Translations under genes and position numbers: made by a program
From: CAVYXZ01 sp965223835
GTDB lineage: Bacteria > Chloroflexota > Anaerolineae > Aggregatilineales > Phototrophicaceae
Reading direction: 5' to 3'
Assembly: GCA_965223835.1 (NCBI GenBank)
Contig: CBDCXQ010000001.1
Location: forward strand, 1,798,001-1,862,000
Length of the DNA stretch: 64,000 nucleotides
The notes under the pieces: model-generated
Told to the model about the DNA's origin: nothing
Database searches by the model: none
The model's input: only the letters and a program-made list of their open reading frames with translations
Shown here: positions 36,275 through 43,940 of the stretch, piece after piece
Numbering within the stretch: position 1 is the stretch's first letter
How the letters are laid out: each line of letters opens with the position of its first letter

Positions 36275-36832
36275 CTAAATCTTCCGAACCACGTCATGGA
36301 CCCGAATTTCGCCGGATTGAATGACCTTCGCGTTGATGCCGCGCAGATGGAGATGTTTGCCCAGCGGCGAGTTGACGAATTGCATCGCGTCCAGGCCAAA
36401 GCGTTCCACGAACTTTTTGCAGCCATTGTGTGGCATGGGCGTCACTTCGATCACGGCGGAGCCAATTGCTAACCGCGTGCCCGGCGGTAGATTTTCAGCA
36501 CTCAGATCCAGGTCAACAAACAATTGATCCCCGGCAAGCTGCCAGCGTTCCCGGTCCTCTGCCACGAGGTCCACCACCCGCGTATTCATGATGTTGAGTT
36601 GCATCTCTGGATGCGCCGCACCATCGTCGGTCAGGGGACAGCCGCGGGTGCGCCAGTTGTCGCCGACAAGACCGTCGATCACATCAAGCTCGCCGCTGTC
36701 CAGCACTTCGCGCGCATCAATTTCTGGTCGCCGCACGATCATTTCGAGCATGCCATTGTCTTTTGGCGACTCGCGGATTTCATCCAGACCTGCTTCCAAC
36801 TCCTGCAAGGTTAAATGTTTTACTTCAATCAC
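36275..36832 (-). CDS. MOSC-domain protein
   Basis: 185 aa, GTG start after AAGGAG. The MOSC (molybdenum cofactor sulfurase C-terminal) pattern is seen in GLVGDNWRTRG, QLNIMNTRVVDLVA, LFVDLDLSAENLPPGTRLAIG and PHNGCKKFVERFG with the conserved Cys. MOSC proteins carry or transfer sulfur/sulfane or bind Moco. Within an operon of redox-type genes. Confidence 0.82.
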   Translation of the reverse strand: MIEVKHLTLQELEAGLDEIRESPKDNGMLEMIVRRPEIDAREVLDSGELDVIDGLVGDNWRTRGCPLTDDGAAHPEMQLNIMNTRVVDLVAEDRERWQLAGDQLFVDLDLSAENLPPGTRLAIGSAVIEVTPMPHNGCKKFVERFGLDAMQFVNSPLGKHLHLRGINAKVIQSGEIRVHDVVRKI

Positions 36833-36870
36833 AATTGATCTCCTTTTGAAACAAAGCAGTTTGATTGATT

Positions 36871-37674
36871 CTATTGTGCCTGAAGTGCCAGCGGTAGTTC
36901 CGGGTTCATCAGGGATGCGCCACCATCAACGTTGATGACCTGGCCGGTTAACCAGCAGGCGTCTTCAGAGCATAACAACGAAACAAAGTTACCGATGTCA
37001 GCGGGGGTGCCCAACCGACCCATCGGGGTCCAACCCTCGCCATGCCAGTTGCGAATCATGTCCTGGCCTTCAGGTGGCAGGCTGTTTAGCACGCTGTCCT
37101 CGGTAAAGCCAGGGCTAACGGCATTTACTGTAATTCCTTGCTTAGCGAGGGTAACCGCGAAGTAGCGCACCAGCGACTCCATTGCCGCCTTGCCTGAACC
37201 CATCCCAACCCAGGACTGCCAGCTACCCGTGCGACTGCCAGCCGCATAAGTCACCGCAATGATCCTGCCGCCCTGACCCATGAGTGGAACCGCTGCTCGA
37301 ACGCCTAACAGAAAGGCCTCGGACTGTGAAGCCAGTGCCATTTGCCATTTTTCTGGCGTGATCTCCAGGGGCGGCGCATAAAACAGCGGAATTTCCGGGC
37401 GGGCATTGCTCACGAAAATGTCCAGACTGCCAAACTCGGCCTGCACCGTACTGAACATGTGCCGGATGTCTTCAGGTTTCGAGACATCGGCCTGAATGAT
37501 GAAGCCATCGGAACCGTTGGCCTGCACTTGAGCGAGAGTATCCCGTGCAGCGGCCTCATTCTCATAATAGTTGATGGCGATGCGCGCGCCGTCTTGCGCC
37601 AGCTTGAGCGCGATCCCTCTACCGATACCGCGTGAACTGCCGGTGATCAGAACGTTTTTACCTACCTGTGACAT
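36871..37674 (-). CDS. Short-chain dehydrogenase/reductase lacking the usual Tyr
   Basis: 267 aa, GGAG before ATG. Cofactor motif ITGSSRGIGRGIAL and a C-terminal GQVINVDGGASL mark the classical SDR fold, close to FabL-type enoyl reductases. The active-site region reads WQSWVGMGSGKAAM: Lys is present, but the positions expected for the catalytic Tyr (Y-x3-K or Y-x6-K) hold Met and Trp. It may have altered chemistry or be a binding protein. First gene of the set and divergent from the regulator at 37901. Confidence 0.82.
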   Translation of the reverse strand: MSQVGKNVLITGSSRGIGRGIALKLAQDGARIAINYYENEAAARDTLAQVQANGSDGFIIQADVSKPEDIRHMFSTVQAEFGSLDIFVSNARPEIPLFYAPPLEITPEKWQMALASQSEAFLLGVRAAVPLMGQGGRIIAVTYAAGSRTGSWQSWVGMGSGKAAMESLVRYFAVTLAKQGITVNAVSPGFTEDSVLNSLPPEGQDMIRNWHGEGWTPMGRLGTPADIGNFVSLLCSEDACWLTGQVINVDGGASLMNPELPLALQAQ

Positions 37675-37784
37675 GCCCGTCTCCTAAATAAGTTTGACAA
37701 ATATCATTTGTATTAAAGCTGATGTATAGTTGCCAAATTTCAGCTTTATGCCCAGCATAAGAATTGAAGCGTTTCCTGTCACTA

Positions 37785-37841
37785 CACTTTAGTGGGGCAT
37801 TGGGTGGGGTTTTGCCGAGGGCAAGTCTACGTTATGATTAT
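37785..37841 (+). promoter_or_regulatory. Palindrome and -10-like box upstream of second STAND regulator
   Basis: CACTTTAGTG (37785-37794) and TATGATTAT (37833-37841), followed by GGAGAC, mirror 31811-31869. The site lies between divergent genes, so it could control both the regulator and the SDR operon. Confidence 0.55.
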
Positions 37842-37900
37842 GGAGACAAGGTAGCTGGCAATGCTGTCGAACCGGCTAACGAGTTGAGACACACCGCACC

Positions 37901-40726
37901 ATGGATCACGAACAGCATGAACCTTATGAGTCGCTGACAGACCGTGAGTTGGAAATACTTCGCCTGATCGCTGCTGGCCTCACCAATCAGCAGATCGCCG
38001 ACCAGCTATTCGTTACGCTAGATACGGTTAAATGGCATAACAAGCATAGTTTTCAGAAGCTTCACGTTAGCAATCGAACTCAGGCGGTTGCGCGGGCACG
38101 CGAATTGGGGTTGCTGGAAATACTTGCAGAATCGAAAGTATCTCCCAGAGGCGCACACAACCTGCCGACCCAAACGACAACTTTCATCGGGCGCGAAGAA
38201 GACCTTAATGAAATCAAGCGCTTGCTGTTGGACGAACCTGCGTGCCGATTGTTGACTCTTGTCGGTCCCGGCGGTATCGGCAAGAGCCGTCTGGCGCTGG
38301 CAGCCGCCGCACAGATGGTGAACGCGTTTCCCGATGGCGTCTTCTTCGTACCGCTGGCTGCTGTTGATGACGCGAACTATATCGTACCGGCAATAGCCGA
38401 GGTACTTCATTTTACATTCTATGGCAAAGCCGATCCCGCTGAGCAACTGCTGAATTATCTCCAACATAAAGCGCTGCTCCTTGTGGTTGACAACTTCGAA
38501 CATTTGCTGGATGGCGCACATCTTCTTGGCGAAATGATGAAGCACGCCCCCGGTGTGAAGTTGTTAGCCACATCAAGAGAACGATTGCGCTTACGGGAAG
38601 AATGGAATTTTGAGGTGCTGGGATTAACGTATCCGGCGATTAATCAAGTTGAGATACAGTCGGTGCCTGAATCAGAATTTGAGACCTTTCAAGCTGTACA
38701 GTTATTCATACAAAGAGCCTCTCAAGCTGACGCTAGCTTTACACCAACCACTGAAGAAATGGCGGACATCGCGCAAATTTGTCAACTGGTAGAGGGGATG
38801 CCGCTCGGCCTGGAATTGGCTGCACCCTGGATTCGCTCATTGAGTTGCCATGAGATCGCATTGGAGATCGAACGTAATCTAGACTTCCTGACGACGACGC
38901 TGCGTAACCTACCAGATCGTCATCGGAGTCTACGGGTGGTTATCGAGCAGACGTGGCAGCGTCTATCACCGGCAGAACAATCAGTCTTGAAACAACTTTC
39001 CGTATTTCGGGGTGGGTGTACCCGGCAGACTGTCGAGAACGTGACCAACGCAACGCTGGCTGATCTATCCTCGCTGATCGACAAGGTGTTACTGCGGCGC
39101 ACAGATACCGGTCGCTTTGAGCTACATGAATTGATCCGCCAGTTCGGTGAGGAGCAACTAGAGGCGGAGCCAGATGCACTTGAACAGACGCAGCAGCGGC
39201 ACAAGGCCTACTTCATCACATTTCTTGAACAGCGCACAGCAGGCGTCAAGGGCCTTAACCAGATGAGAACAATGGCCGAGATTAAGGCCGATCTTGACAA
39301 TGTTCGCCTGGCCTGGCGGCGGTCAGTGACAGATCAGGATGCGGACGCGATTGAACGTGCCGCCGAATGCCTGTTTGTCTACTACCTGTATGGTAATGGC
39401 TATGATGAAGGCTATTCTGAATTTGGTCGGGCAGCCAATGCGTTGATTGGTCCCACCAACCTATTCACTGATGCGGATTGGGAACAAACAATGATCGTCC
39501 CTGATGAACAAGAAGTTCTGGTTAGCTACTTGCTGGCGGCTCACGGCTATTTTCTCGCGCACCGGCGTGATCTTCCGGCAGGTCAAGTCGTGCTGGAAGA
39601 GGCGGTTAGATTGCTCAGGAGAAATCAGAGTTCAGCGGATACCGCCCGTCTACACTCTGAGGCGTTCGCACTCGGCTGGCTAGGATGGGTACTCTATTTT
39701 CAAGGTCGGCTCTTGGAAGGCAAACGTTATGCCAGGGAAAGCTTGACTCTCGTAACAGAAACTGCTGATCGTTGGGTGCAAGGTTGGGTCTTATGTTTGT
39801 TGGGGGGCTGCGAACGATACAATCAACCAGAAGAAGCGGCGCAAGCCTATAGAAGCGGTCTGGCCGTTTGTCAGGAAAGCGGAGACCAGAGTGTACTGAG
39901 TTACAATAGTTATAATTTGGGCAGCACGCTCACGATACTAGGCCTTTACGAGCAAGCCAAACCGTATTTTGACGATGGTGTCAGGATAGCCGAGCAAATG
40001 CAAAATATTCTAGGTCTTGGTTACGGCCTTTTTTATAGAGGACAATTGGAGATTTTCCTGGGTGATTATCAGCAGGCCATCCAAACCCTGGAACAATGTA
40101 TTACCCATTTCAACGAAGTCGGCACGATTCATGCCTGCCGGGCTAGAACGCAGCTTGGTCTGGCTTTTCTTATGCAGGGTGATTATTCACTGGCGGCACA
40201 GTCATTCGCCCGGTCATTAGAAGGATTCAAGCTCGCTGAAAGTCGGTTAGGGTTGGGCGATTGTCTAAATGGTCTTGGGGCGCTGTCTCGAGAGCAAGGT
40301 AATTTTCATAAGGCAGCAGCGCATCACCGAGAAGCACTTACACTCTGGCAGGATATGGAGATGGACGCCGAGATTGCCACTAGCCGACATTATCTTGGTC
40401 GGGTGTTGGTCATGTCAGGCGAACCGCATCATGCCGAGGCGCGGCAGCATTTGCAGGAAGCGCTCGAACTGGCTGCAAAACTGAAACTTGCTCCTCTGGC
40501 GCTCGCAATGTTTGTAGACTTTGCGCTCCTGCTGTTTCATTCGAACCAGAGGGAATTGGCCACTAAACTGGCTGCATTAGCTGAGCAGCACGATGCTAGC
40601 ACGTTTGAGACCCGGCTACGAGCACGTCAAACATTGGCGCAGGTTGGGTTCGATTCTACAAGTCGCCAGGGGCAACCAGCAGACCTTTGGGCAATCATTC
40701 AGGAATTACTGTCTGATAGCAAATAG
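37901..40726 (+). CDS. LuxR-HTH/NB-ARC/TPR transcriptional regulator
   Basis: 941 aa. Residues 8-70 form a GerE-type HTH (LTDRELEILRLIAAGLTNQQ) at the N-terminus, the reverse of usual LuxR/LAL order. The NB-ARC/STAND ATPase has Walker A GPGGIGKSR, Walker B LLVVDNFEHLL and the GMPLGLELAAPW motif. The remaining 500 residues are TPR repeats (GNFHKAAAHHREALTLW). Such proteins switch between ADP and ATP states when the repeat domain binds a ligand. The ligand is unknown; the divergent SDR/MOSC/SnoaL operon is a likely target. Confidence 0.88.
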   Translation: MDHEQHEPYESLTDRELEILRLIAAGLTNQQIADQLFVTLDTVKWHNKHSFQKLHVSNRTQAVARARELGLLEILAESKVSPRGAHNLPTQTTTFIGREEDLNEIKRLLLDEPACRLLTLVGPGGIGKSRLALAAAAQMVNAFPDGVFFVPLAAVDDANYIVPAIAEVLHFTFYGKADPAEQLLNYLQHKALLLVVDNFEHLLDGAHLLGEMMKHAPGVKLLATSRERLRLREEWNFEVLGLTYPAINQVEIQSVPESEFETFQAVQLFIQRASQADASFTPTTEEMADIAQICQLVEGMPLGLELAAPWIRSLSCHEIALEIERNLDFLTTTLRNLPDRHRSLRVVIEQTWQRLSPAEQSVLKQLSVFRGGCTRQTVENVTNATLADLSSLIDKVLLRRTDTGRFELHELIRQFGEEQLEAEPDALEQTQQRHKAYFITFLEQRTAGVKGLNQMRTMAEIKADLDNVRLAWRRSVTDQDADAIERAAECLFVYYLYGNGYDEGYSEFGRAANALIGPTNLFTDADWEQTMIVPDEQEVLVSYLLAAHGYFLAHRRDLPAGQVVLEEAVRLLRRNQSSADTARLHSEAFALGWLGWVLYFQGRLLEGKRYARESLTLVTETADRWVQGWVLCLLGGCERYNQPEEAAQAYRSGLAVCQESGDQSVLSYNSYNLGSTLTILGLYEQAKPYFDDGVRIAEQMQNILGLGYGLFYRGQLEIFLGDYQQAIQTLEQCITHFNEVGTIHACRARTQLGLAFLMQGDYSLAAQSFARSLEGFKLAESRLGLGDCLNGLGALSREQGNFHKAAAHHREALTLWQDMEMDAEIATSRHYLGRVLVMSGEPHHAEARQHLQEALELAAKLKLAPLALAMFVDFALLLFHSNQRELATKLAALAEQHDASTFETRLRARQTLAQVGFDSTSRQGQPADLWAIIQELLSDSK

Positions 40727-40955
40727 ATCAGAATTAGAGCAAGTGGGTTACCTCGGAAGTAAACTGTATATATCACCGGTGTAGTTACTTCGCCTGTCAA
40801 CACTCTTCCACATTACATCAAACCTGATTTGCCCCTTTTCCCGCCCACGAGTCCGGTGACAACCACCCCCATGTGGACCTATTCTGATTTCAAGGGTCAA
40901 TGAACGCAGGCTCTTTCAAGTCAACTCGCTCACGAACATCCAAGGAGGAGGTCCC

Positions 40956-41981
40956 ATGAAAGCCGCTGTACAGGAACAACCAAAACTGCCGATGGTGATA
41001 AAAGATGTTCCAGACCCTTCGCCTGAAATGGGAGAGGTGCTGATCAAGGTCCAGGCCGCTGGCGTGTGCCACTCAGACATACACATCGCGGATGGCGACC
41101 TGGCAGCCTTTGGCTTCGATCCGTATCCAGTGATTATGGGCCATGAGATTGCCGGTGTGGTTGAGCAGGTTGGTAGCGGAGTATCCGATTTTAAGGTCGG
41201 GGATCGTGTTGGTGTCCATTTCATTATGCCATGTGGTCACTGTCCCTACTGCCAGATAGGTGAAGATGAGTCCTGTCTAGAATATCTGTCGAGTTTTGCC
41301 GGGGTTGGCTGGACAATTAACGGGGGATATGCGGAATACGTCAAGGTTCCGGAAAACCGCGTGATTCCGCTCCCAGCAACAATCGATTTCGTGGATGCGG
41401 CCTCGTTGTTCTGTGCCGGATTGACAACCTATGCAGGGTTCAAAAATGCTGGCCTACAACCCGGTCAACGGGTCGCCGTATTGGGAATCGGTGGGTTGGG
41501 CCATTTGGGGATCGCAATCGCCAAAGCGATGGGTTCCGAGGTGGTTGCAATCACATCCACTGAATCCAAGATTGCGTTAGCCAAACAATTGGGCGCGCAT
41601 GATGTGATCAGCGGCGCGAACGGTGAGTCGGGCAAAAAGCTGATGGCAATGGGTGGCGCCAACGTTATTCTGTCTACGACTATCGCACCGGAAGCAATTG
41701 CACCGACGATGGCGGGATTATTGCCGCAGGGCACGCTGGTGCTAACCGGGGCAACGATGGATGCACTACCGGTCGTGCCCATGATGCTCATGGTGCCACA
41801 GCACCGGGTTATTGGCAGCCTGGTCGGGTCGAGCCAGGAACAACGCGAACTGCTCCAACTGGCAGATGAACACGGCATCCGACCGATGACAGAAACTTAT
41901 GCTCTCGAAGAAGTGAACAGAGCCCACGATCGGCTTCGCGCCAATCAAGTGCGGTTCCGCGCGATTTTGACACCAAACTAG
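40956..41981 (+). CDS. Zinc-dependent alcohol dehydrogenase
   Basis: 341 aa medium-chain dehydrogenase. Catalytic zinc ligands are in GVCHSDIHIADGD and GHEIAGVV; structural zinc cysteines are in CGHCPYCQIGEDESC; the NAD-binding motif is GIGGLGHLGIAIAKAMG. Full family length. A strong AAGGAGGAGG precedes ATG. Followed by the epimerase 42 bp on, probably one operon with it and the two ABM-like genes. Confidence 0.92.
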   Translation: MKAAVQEQPKLPMVIKDVPDPSPEMGEVLIKVQAAGVCHSDIHIADGDLAAFGFDPYPVIMGHEIAGVVEQVGSGVSDFKVGDRVGVHFIMPCGHCPYCQIGEDESCLEYLSSFAGVGWTINGGYAEYVKVPENRVIPLPATIDFVDAASLFCAGLTTYAGFKNAGLQPGQRVAVLGIGGLGHLGIAIAKAMGSEVVAITSTESKIALAKQLGAHDVISGANGESGKKLMAMGGANVILSTTIAPEAIAPTMAGLLPQGTLVLTGATMDALPVVPMMLMVPQHRVIGSLVGSSQEQRELLQLADEHGIRPMTETYALEEVNRAHDRLRANQVRFRAILTPN

Positions 41982-42023
41982 ACAATTTGAAGCATAAGCA
42001 ATAGTTGTGGGAGGTAAAATACG

Positions 42024-43034
42024 ATGGATATTTTGATACTTGGTGGACCGAAATTTCTGGGTAGAGCGACGATTGATGCAGCGCTGGCAGCTGGTCACAA
42101 TGTCACGCTGTTCAATCGTGGCCAGACCAACCCTGACCTGTACCTGCATGTCGAAAAACTGCGTGGCGACCGTGACGGTCAACTCGATGCGCTCAAGGGC
42201 CGGACATGGGATGTGGTCATCGACAACTGTGGCTTTGCCCCGCGCATCGTCCGCCAGTCGGCTGAACTGCTGACCGACCATGTGGGGCGTTACATCTTTA
42301 TTTCGGCGTTCTCAGCTTATCAGGACCTCAACCAATCCGCACTAGATGGCGTTGACCGCACCCTGCCAGGGATGCACGAAGACAGTCCACTTGTGATCCC
42401 GGATGATAAGACTGTCGAGCCTGTCACGTTTGAAACTTACGGCGGCTTGAAGGTGCTGTGTGAGCGGGTCGTGCAGGAAGTGTATGGCGAGCGGGCGCTG
42501 ATTATCCGCCCTGGACTCATCGTTGGACCGCATGATCCCGGTCAAGTCCTGACGTTTTGGGTACGGCGAGTGGCGCAAGGTGGCGATATGTATGCCCCAA
42601 GTAGCCCGAATTATCCACTGCAATTCGTCGATGTGCGTGATGAAGCCGAATGGACGATTCGCCTCGCCGAGGGTGGTGTGGGTGGTGTCTACAATATCAC
42701 CGGCCCTGACCGGCGGCTGACATACGGGGAGGTGCTGGAGACCGCCCGCGAAATCGCCCATTCTGATGCCAATCCTGTCTGGGTGAGTGATGACTTGGTG
42801 GTGGAACAAGGCGTAAAGCCCTGGCGCGAAATTCCGATGTGGCTGCCCCATGTGGTTGGTTGGACTTCGGTGAGCATCGACAAGGCACTGGCTGCTGGAC
42901 TAACGTTCCGTCCACTGGCCGATACCATCCAGGCGACGCTGGCCTGGGCGCAGACCCATGAACCGAATCCAGCACACCTGACTCGAGAGCGTGAGGCTGA
43001 AATTCTCGAAGCCTGGCGCGTGCATTCTGCTTGA
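42024..43034 (+). CDS. NAD-dependent epimerase/dehydratase family protein
   Basis: 336 aa Rossmann-fold protein: N-terminal MDILILGGPKFLGRATIDAAL carries a variant nucleotide loop (GGPKFLG), with FISAFSAYQD and an RPGLIVGPHDP segment typical of extended SDRs. GGGAGG precedes ATG. The end of this gene (AWRVHSA and stop) is echoed in the intergenic DNA after the next gene, showing that the duplication unit downstream included this 3' end. Confidence 0.82.
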   Translation: MDILILGGPKFLGRATIDAALAAGHNVTLFNRGQTNPDLYLHVEKLRGDRDGQLDALKGRTWDVVIDNCGFAPRIVRQSAELLTDHVGRYIFISAFSAYQDLNQSALDGVDRTLPGMHEDSPLVIPDDKTVEPVTFETYGGLKVLCERVVQEVYGERALIIRPGLIVGPHDPGQVLTFWVRRVAQGGDMYAPSSPNYPLQFVDVRDEAEWTIRLAEGGVGGVYNITGPDRRLTYGEVLETAREIAHSDANPVWVSDDLVVEQGVKPWREIPMWLPHVVGWTSVSIDKALAAGLTFRPLADTIQATLAWAQTHEPNPAHLTREREAEILEAWRVHSA

Positions 43035-43100
43035 GTCGGGCCGCAAATTTATACACTCGTTACTATTAGTTGGACGGCATTGACCAAAGGAGATTTACTC

Positions 43101-43454
43101 ATGCCAAAGCAGTATGCTCTACACATGCTTGAACTCCGCCCAGGGGTAACAGTCGAGGATTTTGAAATGTTTGTGAAAGACGAATGGCCTTTGTACACAC
43201 CTTATCCCGGCTGGAAAACACGTATTCTCAAAGGCGAGAGAGGTGACAGAGAGGGCAACTACCTGGTGCTAAATGAAACCGAGAGCGTGGAAGCGCGGGA
43301 TCGAATTTTCCCCCGTATAGGTGAGAAATCCGAGTATGGCAAACAATTCGATGAAGCCCACCCGGAAAGCACAAAAACATTCGAGAAGCTGATCGCACTG
43401 GTCGACACACATGTGTTACCTTACACGAGCTATGTTGAGATTGATAATCCTTGA
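43101..43454 (+). CDS. ABM-like small protein, copy 1
   Basis: 117 aa from ATG 43101, after AAAGGAGAT. The pattern YALHMLELRPGVTVEDFEMFVKDEW and the following strand/helix order resemble the dimeric alpha-beta barrel (ABM/EthD-like) superfamily. Substrate unknown. Tandem paralogue of 43546. Confidence 0.6.
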   Translation: MPKQYALHMLELRPGVTVEDFEMFVKDEWPLYTPYPGWKTRILKGERGDREGNYLVLNETESVEARDRIFPRIGEKSEYGKQFDEAHPESTKTFEKLIALVDTHVLPYTSYVEIDNP

Positions 43455-43545
43455 GTCCTGGCGTGTGCATTCTGCTTGAGTTGGGCCACACATTTTAGAG
43501 TCTCGTTACTTTTAGCTGAACCGCATGACCAAAGGAGAATTACTT

Positions 43546-43893
43546 ATGCCAAAATTGTATAGTGTCCACCCTGTTGAACTTCGCCCAGGGGTGAAGGCTG
43601 AAGATTTTGAGAATTATGTGAAAGAAGGATGGCCTTCGTATACACCATATCCCGGATGGAAAGCTCATATTCTCAAAGGTGACAGAGGCGACAGGGACGG
43701 AAAATACACGGTGTTGCTTGAAATCGAAAGCATTGAAGCACGCAATCGAATTTTCCCAAATGCAAGTGAGAAATCCGAATACGGCAAGCAATTCGATGAA
43801 GCCCACCCGGAAAGCACAAAAATATTCAAGAAGCTTTGGACTTTAGTTGACAACTCGGGTTTTCCTTTCACCGACTACGTGAAAATCGAATAA
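43546..43893 (+). CDS. ABM-like small protein, copy 2
   Basis: 115 aa from ATG 43546, after AAAGGAGAA. Clearly homologous to the preceding gene (FENYVKEGWPSYTPYPGWKA; EKSEYGKQFDEAHPESTK nearly unchanged), with more divergence at the C-terminus. Intact, so both copies are probably expressed. Confidence 0.6.
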   Translation: MPKLYSVHPVELRPGVKAEDFENYVKEGWPSYTPYPGWKAHILKGDRGDRDGKYTVLLEIESIEARNRIFPNASEKSEYGKQFDEAHPESTKIFKKLWTLVDNSGFPFTDYVKIE

Positions 43894-43940
43894 TCATGGA
43901 TGCCTGATGCGTGCATTGCTTGAGTTCTGCTAGGCGTGTG

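Larger units (their letters stand above)
43012..43925. repeat. Tandem duplication of ABM-like gene with flanks
   Basis: The unit of about 445 bp includes the 3' tail of the epimerase gene (TGCATTCTGCTTGAGT at 43022 and 43467, decayed copy near 43910), the intergenic leader ending ACCAAAGGAG, and the ABM-like gene. Two full units plus a partial third tail are seen. Confidence 0.65.
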
